The notes under the pieces are model-generated. The model saw nothing but the letters and a program-made list of their open reading frames with translations. It searched no databases and was not told where the DNA came from. A program made the position numbers and the translations under genes. 64,000 bases of DNA. Source: Ctenosaura bakeri (lineage: Eukaryota; Chordata; Lepidosauria; Squamata; Iguanidae). Location: NCBI GenBank assembly GCA_948474755.1, contig CAOLHI010001152.1, forward strand, positions 124,001-188,000, written 5' to 3'. Each line of letters starts with the position of its first letter. The stretch's first letter is position 1. This document shows positions 35,081 to 46,549 of the stretch, piece by piece.

Positions 35081-36041
35081 CTGGTTATTATCCCCTTCCT
35101 GATCCACAGAGGGCCTCCGTTGTACTCTGTGATTGGCCACACATGTACACATCTTCTGTCAAAACAAGTTGCACTTTATTATCAATCTGTAGGTCTAGTT
35201 TTTCTGGAAGGATGGGGCAGACTGATGATGTCATGATTGTTCCTGCTGGACCATTGCTGGATGACATCACAGCAAAAGCTCCATTTGTCAGGGCATCTGG
35301 AAGAAAGCAGGGACTCTCTTCTGCTGCACCAGCAAATGTGTGGGTGTCCTCTTGTGCACAATTCCTGTGTGTTTTTCTGGAGAGCACTAGGCATTCATTC
35401 TCTCCTTCCCCGGTTTTGCATCTTTACAGTGTTAGAAGAGAAGGCAGGGTTACTGTCTGTCTTTGACTGTTTGCCTAGCAACAGTTACCTGCTCCCAACT
35501 GCATCATTTTGTCACTCAAAGGCAACAGTGGGCTGGTTTCATAGGCCCCGGGCTTCTCAGAGTGGGAATTCATTGCAGGTATATCGCTGCTAATGAAGTA
35601 GATGTGTTCCTTGGCATTACTTCTTTAACAGAAACTTTGGAACTATAGGCAGAAATAACATGGAAAGAATAGGATAGATTCCTATACCACAAAATAGAGA
35701 AGAGCTGTTCAATAAGTTTCAGCAGACTTCTTATCCAAAACTGACAGTATGCTCATGTGAATTAAAACAACCAGGTCAAGGAAGCCTTGTATAAGTGAAC
35801 AAAAATATTTCCAACCTTCCAGAGACCACTTGAAGGCACCTTCCAAAAGATACCAAGGACTTTTTTCGTCTTTCATCAGTCTCTACATTTCTTATGATTT
35901 CTATTTTGGTAGCTCTTTTTTTTTTTTTTAACAGACTGGGGGAAGCTGATAAGACAGGCTTATCTGTTCTCCCCTTTTTATATGTCATGCATGCTCAGTA
36001 AGAGATTCTGGAAGGAGCTGCTGTTTACCTTGCTTGTCATA

Positions 36042-36163
36042 GACCATTTCCACACTAGCCTGTTATAGCGTGATGATTCCACTTTCAATATCAAACCTCA
36101 GGATTCCAGAGGATGTTGAAAGTGGAATCATCGCACTGTAACAGGCTAGTGTGGAAATGGCCA
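36042..36163. mobile_element. Hairpin MITE, GGCC-tipped family
   Basis: Left CCATTTCCACACTAGCCTGT and GATTCCACTTTCAATATC, right GATGTTGAAAGTGGAATCAT then AACAGGCTAGTGTGGAAATGG, an almost perfect foldback with TA just outside both ends. Closely related to 10195-10364. Confidence 0.85.
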
Positions 36164-36344
36164 TAGGCAGGTACACACAGCTACAGTAGAATTACTATTA
36201 TGTGCAGATATTTACATTACGTAAATCAGGCAGGAATTGTCTGTTTTATTATTTTTACATGATGCATTCTGCTCACACTGATTATAGAATGGGTATAAGG
36301 GCTATATGGGTCACTGAAGTCAAAATCATTATCACCAATAGCTA

Positions 36345-36482
36345 TAGGTCTTTCAAAGGTATGACCATGCTAGTCTGGATCAGTATGCCAAGGGATCTTG
36401 TAGCACCTTTGAAACTAACCAAGAGAAAGAAGTTGGTAGTATCAGCTTTCCTAGACTTAAGTCTAATAAATCAGATGCATGG
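36345..36482. repeat. Dispersed repeat, 'gatcttgtagcacctttg' type
   Basis: AGGGATCTTGTAGCACCTTT, GAAACTAACCAAGAGAAAGA and CTTTCCTAGACTTAAGTC then ATCAGATGCATGG. A reverse-oriented relative lies at 63485-63600. Common in reptile genomes; class not assigned here. Confidence 0.6.
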
Positions 36483-38279
36483 AATGACATGCCTAGGAAC
36501 TGACCTTTATAGAGAAGAATGAGCAGGAGATACCTGTGAATGGCAATAGAAATGCAAAACTTGTGAGTATGGTCATGAAGTGACTAGTTCAGTTTTAAGG
36601 ATGGACATTGGGGGGAAAGGCAGGAGGAAAGATGTTGCCTAAAGCCAAGGTGGTTAGCTAACAACATGAATGATGGAGTGAGTGATTGGTACATACTGTG
36701 ATACTGGCTGGGAACCAGAAAAGAGGTGTGATAAACTGGGCAAGACAGTCCTCATGAGGCTGGGGTGTTAACTAGTGTTACAATATATATAGAGTGCCAG
36801 GAAACTATTGTCTCTCTTCGTAAGACCATTGTCTTATTCAGCCACCACTTCTGTTTCTTATATTTCAATATGTAAAGCCTGCACAAAATTTCAAACCTGC
36901 CTTTAAGTCTCTGAAATCTAGAAACCTCACTTGAAAAAAAAGATAAAGAAATAAAAAATGAAGCTGGAATACCAAGTACTGAAATTCTGCCTTAAACTTT
37001 GTATTTATTTTAGACTTACATGGAATTCCAGAATGCATAGACCTATACCTATAGACTGCTTTAATTTTATAACAAATTGTTATCTCTACAGATGGTAGGA
37101 TAATTTCCCTTTGAAAGCAGTAACTGTATTGCTTCGTCCCTCTATGTTTTAACTCTGGAACTGATTTGTGGTGGGTACGACCACAGCATATCGGGATAAA
37201 GAAGGGGGAAAAAAGATCCAGTAAGGAACTATATATCCTGCTTTGAAGAAATAATTGACAAGCAGATGTGTAATAATTCATTGACTTGTATCCAGTCTTT
37301 TGACTCTTACAGAAAGCCAGCATCTCATATTGAAATAACAACATTCATCTATAAGGCACAGGGAACACAGAGGAAATAGAAAAGTAATCTTAAATCATTA
37401 CTGAGATTGATCTATTTAGATTTTCTACTATCTATTTATATTTGAAGGAACATTTAAGAATTTGTAAAAGAGGTTTGCTTTTCATTTGTGCACAGCATCC
37501 AGTTTACTAAAACTATTCTTGCATATTAATATACAGACTGCTATTAAAAGTGCTAATTTGCATGCATGATTGCCAAATAGGTCTCAGTAATTCAGGTGAG
37601 TTAAGAACCTGCAATTAACAGGCAAAGTTCTGAACTCTGAAGTCTCCTAGTGTACAGTTTAATCTTTCACACTGTTCCATGTCCTCTGCCATACAGAAAC
37701 CACAGTATCATTTTTTTCAATTTGTAAGGTGAAGTCAGATACTTTAGATCAGTGAACAAAGGAATATCTGAAAGTCTGTCAGGCAGCAACACAGAGCAGT
37801 GCAAAATACAAGTCTGTAGGTGTATACAGTATCTGAAAGAGATTGGGGGCCTATTTGGGCTCATCATTGTGCCTTATGAACCAAGAGTGTGTCCTAGAAA
37901 ATGCTATTCCAAAAGGTGGTCCATGGGCCAGCACTGGGCTGCCATTCCCTATTGAGTTTCCTGAAAAGACACAATTGTAGCCAAGGGGAACAAATATGGT
38001 GCTGGTCACTGGTACACTGGAAAAAATAATTGCCACTCCCTCACATCAGGTAGCCAGAGAAACACTAGAACATATCTAGCTGGAACATCCAACACTCCTC
38101 CATTGCAAGAAAAGCTCATGATGGCAAGCAAAGAGTCTTTCAGAGTCCCTGTCTTACCATGAGAAGTTCTTGATAATCATCCATGGAATCCCAAATGGAA
38201 AACCATCTACCCCTTGCCACATGATGTCGAAATGATGAAGTATCATGAGTGTTCTGTAATGTCTACTGTGTCATTTCAG

Positions 38280-38428
38280 ATGGCTGGCTTACAGGTTGGA
38301 CGGAAAATTTATTCCATGAATGAGGATCTGGTGTTCCTGCGTCCATTTCAAGAGGTGGAGACCATCTTAAACCAGTCTTTCTGCTCCAGGAGGCCTCTTC
38401 GGCTTCTTGTGGCAATGAAGTCTAAAGA
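38280..38428 (+). CDS. PREX1: PREX1 exon 6 of window: PDZ1, second half
   Basis: This 149-bp exon has acceptor gtcatttcag and donor gtaagttg. It reads [20 protein letters not shown], then [20 protein letters not shown] and RLLVAMKSK plus two bases. AGLQVGRKI is the conserved helix and turn of PDZ domains. An in-frame start in the intron upstream is not a real translation start; the acceptor defines the exon. Confidence 0.96.
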
Positions 38429-38508
38429 GTAAGTTGTCCAAAATGTGCTGTCATGTCCTTTGTTGCTGTTGCAGGCTTAATCTCAGCAGTTAATATATAA
38501 TATAAATT

Positions 38509-38675
38509 GGGTCTGATTAGCACTTGGAAAGGAGACTGCCAGGGAATACCAGGTGCTGTAGGCTATAGTCAGTCAAAGGCAGTGGCAAACTCTCTCTGAA
38601 TAAATCTTATCAAGAAAACACTATGATTGGATTGTCATAAGTTAGTGTCAAGTTGAAGACACACAACAACAAAAG
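38509..38675 (+). repeat. 5S rRNA-headed SINE, 5' truncated
   Basis: Starts inside the 5S part at GGTCTGATTAGCACTTGG and continues ATACCAGGTGCTGTAGGCTA, then the body AAGAAAACACTATGATTGGA and tail AGTTGAAGACACACAACAAC. Only 80 bp downstream of exon 6. Confidence 0.82.
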
Positions 38676-39517
38676 CCTACAAAACATGATGAAAAGCTGC
38701 AGTAGAGAGACCAAACTTTAGAGTTTTACATTCTTATCACCTGGTTGTGCATAATAAAAACCAGATACTAAAAACTATGACTCACGCCCTTCTACTAACC
38801 GTAAAAAGAGACTATTCAGTGTATCTTTAATTTATTGTGGTTAATCAATTCAGCGTGCAAATAATGTTAAAGTCAAGGGTGGGAATCATGAAGCTTATTT
38901 GTATGGTGGTACACATTTGGTTCCTTGTTGAATCCTGTGTAGCCATTAAGATCTCCAGGGATCCATTGTGAAGGGAGCTGAAATAAAACCCCTCTGTTTA
39001 TTGGAGGCTGGAAGAAATGCTGTAAAACAGTCTGAAACACTAGGCTGTGAAAGTACTCTGAAAGTGATTGGGAGTAACTTGCAGTTGCCTGGAACATCAC
39101 TACTGGTTGCTCGTGGGAATGATGCTATGACCTACTGAGGGTCTAGCAGAGCCAAAATTGACATGTGAATCCTCAGCACATGGCCATCGTGAAGTTCAGG
39201 GAAGTATTCACTTACCATTAATGAAAAACTTCCCTGTATGACATTTCTGCTTGTGGAAGAAAGGGTTAATTGGTTGCCTGTTTCACAACAGACTGTGTTT
39301 CTTTGTATATGCTTTCTGGAAGTATTTTAGTTTTTTCTGTCAGAGCAAAGAAGATACTAGTGGCAATATTTGTTTGTTTGCTTTTAGTCATGAACTTTTT
39401 CTATAGAATCTAAATCCAAGCCATTCCTGGACAGTGGTGATGCATAAATTACAATTAAATTCTGGTCATGTAAATAACAGGATTGTTTTCTTTCCCTCAC
39501 CCCCTTATTTTTCACAG

Positions 39518-39603
39518 AATTATCAAAATCCCAGACTGCAGTGAAATGTTGTGTTTCCAGATGCGAGGAGGAGCACCACCTTATGTTCATGCTGTGGGAC
39601 GAG
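39518..39603 (+). CDS. PREX1: PREX1 exon 7 of window: PDZ2, first half
   Basis: This 86-bp exon has acceptor tatttttcacag and donor gtaagaga. Joined to the two bases of exon 6 it reads [20 protein letters not shown] then [15 protein letters not shown] is the binding loop and strand of the second PDZ domain. It ends in phase 1. Confidence 0.95.
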
Positions 39604-39696
39604 GTAAGAGAAGGGAATGTGACACAGAATGGATGATCTGCATACAGACTGTCTATGCTGATTGATGAGCTGCATTCCAGCATAACAGCAAAATGA

Positions 39697-39822
39697 CAGG
39701 GTGGGGAAGGATGTGGTGCTCCAGATTTTTCGGTTATAGTTTCCATCAGCTCTAACCAACATAACCCATGAGCACTGATAGGAGTTGCAATCCAACAACA
39801 TATGTCACGTGTTCCCCATCTT
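39697..39822. mobile_element. Palindromic MITE, GGCCCTCCAGAT family
   Basis: CAGGGTGGGGAAGGATGTGG and TATAGTTTCCATCAGCTC mirror GATAGGAGTTGCAATCCAAC and ACATATGTCACGTGTTCCCC. Lies 93 bp after exon 7. Confidence 0.7.
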
Positions 39823-41530
39823 AGATGCACTCCCCATGTAAGAGCATGAAAGTCATCAAACAGATGGGTTTTGATGACTTTCTTGCTCTTTCTTTCTTTA
39901 CCATTTGCTATGCTAGGTAGGGCTTGTAGGAAGAGCAGGCCAGCATCTGGTAAGGTTACATTTTGTGTACCTCTGAAAGAGCGTGTCTTATTGATAACAT
40001 TAAAATGGTCCCCATAAGATTTTATTGATTTTAAAACAAGACGTAATAGATTGGGCTAAACCTATGCTTTACATCATGCTTTTCTATACTGCATACATCC
40101 AAAAGTATGTATAATTCTGAACATTATAAGAGAAGAAACACTATGGCTTAGAAGCAGACTTAAATCATGCTCAAGTTGGTCAAGGCAGGGTTGGGAATCA
40201 TATAGCTCATTTCCCAGATGATTCCAGTGGATTTATTGTAAGCATGATGCAGCCCAGATCCAGCTGTAGAAGTTTATAACGTTAAATATATCTATTTAGG
40301 CTTAAGTTATAAAGAATTTGCTAAATCTATGCTTATAATTTAATATGTTTGTCAATCTCCTTTGCTATTCAAATCCACATGCTTGCGCATACAGTCACAA
40401 AATTTATGTTATCTAATGGCACTAGAACAAAGACTGTAGTAATATTTTGAACCTGATCTATTTTCTCTATCTCCCAGAGCACTTCAGATTTTTTCCCTCT
40501 TAAATGACCATCTGTGGACCAGTTTTGGCCGTATTTAATATTTAGACTTGAAACGCTGAACATTTCTATGCACATTTCATATCTATTGTGCAAGTTTGGA
40601 ACTTGTTGCTGGTTCTGGTTCATTTTAGATACTACTAGTCAAGTCTTTATTTAAATCAGAACACAAGAAAAATTATCAATATTCATCCCAGTAAGCACTA
40701 GATAAATTTGCCAATATTTTATTGCCTCTCTAACCCAATGGAATGTTTTTTGTGCATTAGGTCCATTACATGGAAAACTATACTGCACTTTAGTTATTAC
40801 AGTACTGATCCATCCCCACTTCCTAGCATGTCCTACACATAGAGACAGAGCACCAAAAGGTACCCTCCTCTCTGTTTAAAGAACTCAGCCAAAGGCAACA
40901 AAACTATTTTGGCTCACAAGATAGAAAATCCTATAACTACCACTCCCGATGCTGTTTTTTTTTTTTTTTTTAAGGAAGAGCAGAAGTAATAATTAACAAC
41001 TTAAATAGCATTGTTAGTAGCTAATGCATGGTGCCTACAGTGTCTCTTTCCTGTCATTAAATCTCTTTTAAACCCCCCCCCAACTTCTCCCTCCATCATT
41101 CTCTGCTGATGATTTTACACATTTTTTTAATACTAAAATTGAAACTATCCATTCTGATCTCGCTGCTCCTGAACCTTCTTAATTACCAAAATATCAGACA
41201 TCTATTTCTTTTACGTTTTCTACGCTCCCCCCTCTTGTTAGATGAACTGTCTAAACTGTTGATGTCTTCAAATCCTTCTACTTGGTCTCTTGATCCTGTT
41301 CCTTCTTGCTTCTTAATGTTGTCCCTGCCATTCTCCATTCTCTTTTCCATATTATTAACCTGTCCTTTTCTACTGGCTCATTTCTTTCTGAGTTTGCTGC
41401 TACTGTTTCTCTAATTCTTAATATCCCTTCACTTGATCCATCTTCTATTTCTAATTATCACCCCGTTTCATGGTTGTCTTTACTCTTGAAAGGTTTGGAA
41501 CGTACTGTTTATGTAAGTTGCCTTGACTTA

Positions 41531-41690
41531 GGCCATTTCTGCACTATACTGTTATAGTGCTATTATTCCACTTTCAACATCCTGTGGAATTCTGGGGTTT
41601 GTAGTTTACTGAGGCCAAAGAGGTCTCTGGCTGAAAAGTCTAAATGCCCCTCTCCAAACTTCAGGATTCCATAGGCAAAGACAGAACTAA
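41531..41690. mobile_element. MITE, GGCC-tipped family, inside L2
   Basis: GGCCATTTCTGCACTATACT and ATTATTCCACTTTCAACATC then CTGTGGAATTCTGGGGTTTG match the left arm of 10195-10364; the right arm is degraded (CTTCAGGATTCCATAGG). TA precedes the left tip. Confidence 0.7.
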
Positions 41691-42072
41691 TTTTTCTTTC
41701 AAAACCTTCTTTACAAAATACGTTCTCCATCACTGTTAATAATGTTCCCCTTTATTCTATAAAGAAAGCATGTAGTCTCAGCTTTATTTTTTACTCTTCT
41801 TTGTTTTTTGTTCCTCACATTGAATATGTAGCAAAGTCGTGTTGCTTTGTAGTTTATAACATTGCCAAAATCAGACCTGTTCTTTCTGCGTCCTCTGCTA
41901 AGACCTTAGTTTGTGCCTTGCTCATTTCCTGCCTTCATTACTGTAATCATCTTTTGACTGGTCTTTCATTATCTTACCATAGTCCTCTGGTTTACATTCA
42001 ATATTCTGCTACTAATATTATCTTTTTGGCCTGTTGTATTAATCATGTCATCCCATTCTTGATGTCTCTTCA

Positions 42073-42138
42073 TTGGTTACCTGTTTATTTAGGATTCAGT
42101 ACAAGCTTCTTGTTTTAACCTTCAAAACCCTACGCAAT
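42073..42138 (+). repeat. 66-bp L2 segment, left copy of a flanking duplication
   Basis: This segment (starting TTGGTTACCTGTTTATTTAG) recurs at 42769-42834 with three mismatches. The two copies bracket the antisense L1 fragment. Confidence 0.9.
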
Positions 42139-42768
42139 ATTCCTAAAAATAGTTAACAAAGAGATTTTTGATCTTTGCTTGTTGATGGTAAATAGTTTGG
42201 CCCTCTCTGATTCCCATAATATAATGTTTTTCCTTTTCTTTTTTTAATTTGTATGAGAGCCATCTTCCAGGTTTATTTGCATGCTCAAACTGTTTTTGCT
42301 TTATGAATTTCATCTTAGTCTCAATTTCATTGATTGTTATTAACGATAATTGCTTACCTAATGCTTTTATCTCATTTTGTATGTTAGGTTCATGTGTATT
42401 TATTTTAAGTTCCTTCTCTTTTTCCTGCATTTTCTATTGTATCTGATCTTCTTTTTCTTTTTTGCATTTTATGAACCAGACTTGTTGATTTATGAAAAAA
42501 ACCCTCATTACCATTTTGCAAACTTCCCAAACTATCTGTACTGATTGACCCTTATCTAAGTTAATCTCCAACAAAATTTTCAATTCAGTTTTTGCCTTCT
42601 CTATAATTGTTTTGTTTTTTAACAAGTTATTGTTCAGAATCGAATTAGGTCTTTTCCTCCCATGTTGAATTGTTAAAACTATAGGGCAATGATCCGAAAC
42701 TGATCTTGGAAAGGTTTCCATCTTTACAATATTTTTTGGTACTAATGTGGATGCAAAAAACATGTCTG
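42139..42768 (-). mobile_element. L1 LINE ORF2 internal fragment, antisense
   Basis: On the minus strand it decodes to VPKNIVKMETFPRSVSDHCP (the SDH-containing end of the L1 endonuclease domain), NSILNNNLLKNKTIIEKAKT, then KMKFIKQKQFEHANKPGRWL and YKLKKEKEKHYIMGIREGQT, the region between endonuclease and reverse transcriptase. Neither L1 end nor a poly-A tail is present, so this is an internal piece of ORF2. Confidence 0.85.
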
Positions 42769-42834
42769 TTGGTTACCTGTTTATTTACGATTCAGTGCAA
42801 GCTTCTTGTTTCAACCTTCAAAACCCTACGCAAT
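42769..42834 (+). repeat. 66-bp L2 segment, right copy of a flanking duplication
   Basis: Begins TTGGTTACCTGTTTATTTAC and matches 42073-42138 at 63 of 66 positions. The L2 coding sequence resumes from here. Confidence 0.9.
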
Positions 42835-42992
42835 GCAGCTCCTCATATCATTCAGCTGTTATATCGTTTTACCAGTCTGCTCGAGATCTAGGAACTCCAG
42901 ATTTCTTATCTAACCAGAGGATTCCTCTTCCTTGGCTCAGCTTTGTTCTTTTTGAATCACTGCTCTGCACTGTTGGAATTGTCTCCATGAAC

Positions 42993-43215
42993 CAGTGGCA
43001 GAGCTTGGAGTGTATGGAGGGGGGTCGGGGATATGGTGTGGGGGTGGGGCCACTGTGCACAGGGGCATGGCCACAGTGTGTGAGGACATGGCCATGGTGC
43101 ATGGGGGTGTGGCCAGGGCACGTGGGGGCATGGCTATGGGTTTGGCCGCCCCAAAAACATTGCCATCAGGAGCGAATCATCCCCATCACACACCCCGTCC
43201 CTATGCGAATGCCGT
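42993..43215. other. GC-rich insert in L2, possible hAT-like MITE
   Basis: CAGTGGCAGAGCTTGGAG opens a block of imperfect GTGGGGCATGGCC-like units ending near GCGAATGCCGTG, after which L2 resumes. The outer bases CA...TG could be inverted tips, but no 8-bp duplication is visible. Identity is open. Confidence 0.4.
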
Positions 43216-43736
43216 GAACATTTGCAGTCTGCTGCTTCCCTCATTATTGTTCAGTCTCAATTTAAAACCTTCTTGTTTTCCAGAGCTTTTGGAATTTTAA
43301 TATTATTTTATAATCTTGTATATTTTTATTATATGTATTTGTCAGTTTACTTTACATTATATTGTATTTTTTTGTATTCTGTCCAGATATTTGTTTTACA
43401 ATTGTATAGTTTTATATTTTTATTATTCCTTCCTTCCTTTTGTGTGTGTGTGTGAGCGTGCGTCTGTATATATACATATATTTTAGATTGTAGGAAGGAC
43501 TCACTGTTTTTGGTTGTTTTACTTGTAAAGCACCATATACATTGATGGAGCTATATAGGTAAAGAACAACCACAATAATAATAATGTAAGAATGTTTCTC
43601 ACTTGATGTAGTTGCCTCATTGACTAATAGTAGGGTAGGGCCAGCCCTGCACCCACTATTCCTGTGTCCAGAAAATCTTGTTTCCATCACTAGGTTGTCA
43701 TATGTTCTTAAATCCTCTCTTGTCTATCTCTTTAAG

Positions 43737-43873
43737 GCTCAGAAGCAGCAGCTGTGGGGCTTCACCCTGGACAGTGTGTTCTAAAAGTGAACGGGAATAA
43801 TATGATGAATGAAAATTATACTGAGGTTCTGGAGCACTTTACATCATATAGGAATAGGCGGCAGGAATTTCTG
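43737..43873 (+). CDS. PREX1: PREX1 exon 8 of window: PDZ2, second half
   Basis: This 137-bp exon has acceptor tctctttaag and donor gtgagttc. It reads [20 protein letters not shown], then [20 protein letters not shown] and [23 protein letters not shown] is the classic PDZ helix-to-strand segment. It ends in phase 0. It lies only about 150 bp after the tail of a large L2 LINE in the preceding intron. Confidence 0.95.
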
Positions 43874-46377
43874 GTGAGTTCATGGGTATGTAAAGCTGTT
43901 TGGGAGAGGGTATTTTCTTATAGTGATTGGAAACCATGCTGACGGAGACCAAAAATATAGCGTGCTGTTATGAAACTAGGCTGCTGAATAAATCTGCTTT
44001 GAATTAATCTTGTCATGATCCAGGGAGAGTACTTAGTATTCACACAAAGTGGAACAGTGTGAATTTCTGTCAGCCATAAGTATTCCTATTTAGACAGCAA
44101 CAGATTGCTTTCCCTTTAGTTACCAGAAAGAAGACCTAGTGATTAAAAAAATAGAAATTTTTTTATACACTTCCCCTTATAAAATCACTAAAATGTTGTT
44201 GTTTGAAAGGCAAAACTTGGCCACACACTCATCCTGTAGATCTAGGCTTGATTTTGAAATCTCCCGTTCTTTCTACAATGAAGTTGAGTGCAATTTATAT
44301 TCCTTAGTAATAGGTTCCCCTCACTATACACTTAAACTAAACTTGCACCATGGCTTTAATTATAGGATGGCCCAATTTATCCCATAGGTGGCTTGTTCTG
44401 AGATGTTTTAACTAAGGGCCTTCACCAATAAAATGTCATCTCTAGGCTTTTGTAGCTAATCATATCAAAGCATGTGCCATCTGCCATAGGTCTTTTCACA
44501 AAGAGTCAAAGTCAGGTGGCTTATAAGAATTCACATATCTGACTTTTGTAACTTCAGTAGTAGCCATGGGGGAGAGTGATCAGTTTTGGGATGGTGGTGT
44601 GCAGGGATATGATGTTTAACCTTTTCCCCAAGCTCTATTCATCTCATTAAGGAAGCTGCTATTGCTACCACTGGCAACTTCTCTCCAGGATAAATTGCTT
44701 TTCAGGAGAAAGGATTTTAATAGGCCCACAGCTGGGGAGAAAAGTTAGTTCACCCTCCTTATGTTTCACACTGTCACACTTAATGATCCTGCCTACTGCT
44801 ATGATAACTATTTAAGAAGGTAGCTCTACTTTGGCCCCAAGACTTTTCTTTCAATTACAAATGTATGTGTGCATTGTCAGTATGCAAAGTTATCAGCCTG
44901 AGATCTCCCAAAAATATAGGATGCTACTTTAAATATTCCGAAGCAGTGGGAAATGAAGTGGTTGGAACTCTTACAGTGTGCTTCCTCCCTAGTCCTGTTG
45001 TCCACTTTTTTCTCTAATCTGCTGTGAGGATCAGGTCTCCAGGCGATTCTGTACTTAATTTAGAGCAGTGGTTCTCAATCTTTTTTCACTTGCATACCCC
45101 TTGGCAGCACATTTCCATAAATGATACCCCTCATATTAGTAACATGTTTGTTTATTTCAAGTTTGTATTGTAAGCAAATAACTCAACAATGAGATTAAAA
45201 ACGATAGAATAATAAGGTGAACAGAGATACAGTACAATGTATCTCAAGGAGATACAATGAATTCACAGGTTGCAATAAAAATTTCTTACATTAACCACTA
45301 ATCCGTATCTGATAATACACTTGTTGAAAAATAAATTTAAAACCTAAGACAATGAAAAAAGGGAAGAGACCTAAAGAAAAAAGACCCAGAAGAACTCACT
45401 CATTGAACACTGCTCACAGGATTGACTGAGGTGCCTGCTGCTAATAGGTCAGCTCTTCATTTTCTTAATGTGTTCTGTTGCAAAAAAAACAGGTACCATG
45501 ACAACTTCCATTTACTGATCCTCTTGTATCTCCCTACCCTGAGCTGCCCCATCTTAGATCCCTCGAGGGAGGCTGATCAGTTCTGTTCCTCCTTTCCCCA
45601 TCCTGGATAAGAGCACTGACTGAGGCCAGTAGATGAAAGATGCAACCATCTATAGCTTGGCATTTCCATCACAATTTCCTCTCTCCAATTTCCTTTCCCC
45701 AACTGCTTCCTCTCAGGGAAGTTGGACTGGGAGGAAAGAATGTAATCAACCAGTCCCATCCACACTACACGTAAATAAAACATAGATATCTGAAGATGAC
45801 AAAAACCAGACATGGACCAAGCCTTGGCCTTGTCTCCTCCCTCTGGTGATCTTGTCTTGGGCTCAGTGCTGAAGAGGCAAGTTACTCCTCCTTGCATGCA
45901 TACTTTTCCACCCTTGTGAGAAAAAGTAGAATTGGAAACTTTTCTCACCTTTTTTCAATTTTTTCTCCCATGTACCCATAAATACCTGCATACCCTTAAA
46001 TATCCTGGTGTGCATCCCTGGGGCAAATTTACTAATATAGATATAACCATGGGGTTATTTGCCAAATGTGAAGAATTTGTACTGCTCAGACATGAGGGGT
46101 AGAGTGTCAAAGGCAACAATAAGAGAAGAAAAATATGCATAGATGCAGTCATATATTCTTAGGTTTAGTTCCTATAGGTCAATTTTCTCCAAACTGAATC
46201 TTCCAGATTGATTGGAGTATGACAATGACCAGTGACCATGCTCTTTGGGGATGATAGGACTAGTAGGAAAACATATCTGGATGATTAGCTAGATTGTTAT
46301 TTCAGGGGATTACGCTAAAGCCAGTGCACAGTGAAACTTAAAAGTGTGACTCCCTCACATTCCTATTTTCTTGGAAG
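43874..46377 (+). other. Intron 8 (phase 0, 2.5 kb)
   Basis: The first 1.2 kb is unremarkable AT-rich intron. At 45067 there is an orphan hAT-like tip (CAGTGGTTCTCAATC) for which I find no partner. The rest contains nothing I recognise. Confidence 0.5.
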
Positions 46378-46549
46378 GGTTTCTACCAGTGGGTTTACCG
46401 GACCTATGAAGATGCTGAAGAGGACAGAGCTCAGCAGGTGGCTTCAAATTCATACCTGAATGGAAGTCATTCTGAGTCTTGTAAAGGAGAACTCTCGATT
46501 GAAGAAAATGCAGATCTTGATCCTTTTAATGTCAGCCAACAAGAAGAAG
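46378..46549 (+). CDS. PREX1: PREX1 exon 9 of window: acidic linker after PDZ2
   Basis: This 172-bp exon has acceptor attttcttggaag and donor gtaagagg. It begins GFYQWVYRTYEDAEEDRAQQ, conserved with human P-Rex1, and continues into a Ser/Glu/Asp-rich stretch (SNSYLNGSHSESCKGELSIE, then ENADLDPFNVSQQEE). The second half is poorly conserved with my recollection of the human sequence, as expected of a disordered linker between PDZ2 and the C-terminal domain. It ends in phase 1. Confidence 0.92.

Larger units (their letters stand above)
29760..38279 (+). other. Intron 5 (phase 0, 8.5 kb)
   Basis: Holds tRNA-type SINEs (31281-31500, plus a tail at 31585-31650), a half MITE (31976-32033), a hAT shell with nested repeats (32217-33082), a GAT microsatellite next to an antisense LINE tail (34975-35080), a hairpin MITE (36042-36163) and a dispersed repeat (36345-36482). 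No repeat was recognised in 29800-31200, 33100-34950 or 36500-38270. Confidence 0.6.
41105..43590 (+). mobile_element. L2 LINE, sense, broken and heavily interrupted
   Basis: Reverse-transcriptase segments decode in order on the + strand: DELSKLLMSSNPSTWSLDPV (about 41242), SLDPSSISNYHPVSWLSLLL (about 41427), KIRPVLSASSAKTLVCALLI and LHYCNHLLTGLSL (about 41862-41964), SLHWLPVY (about 42067), then a C-terminal piece after 42769. The end has the L2 signature TGTAAAGCACCATATACATT then GATGGAGCTATATAGG and an ATA-rich tail near 43590. Frameshifts, stops and three insertions (41531-41690, 42139-42768, about 42993-43215) make it dead. Confidence 0.85.
39604..43736 (+). other. Intron 7 (phase 1, 4.1 kb)
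   Basis: Holds a palindromic MITE (39697-39822), then a broken sense L2 LINE from about 41105 to 43590 that is interrupted by a MITE, an antisense L1 piece and a GC-rich insert. The stretch 39830-41090 shows only a poly-T run at about 40957. Confidence 0.65.

Noticed and set aside
42993..43215. CpG island or promoter
   Set aside because: The block is made of imperfect GTGGGGCATGG units inserted in a dead L2 and contains few CG dinucleotides, so a repeat is more likely.
45067..46040. Complete hAT element starting with CAGTGGTTCTCAATC
   Set aside because: Only the left tip is convincing; no inverted partner or 8-bp duplication was found, so the extent cannot be given.
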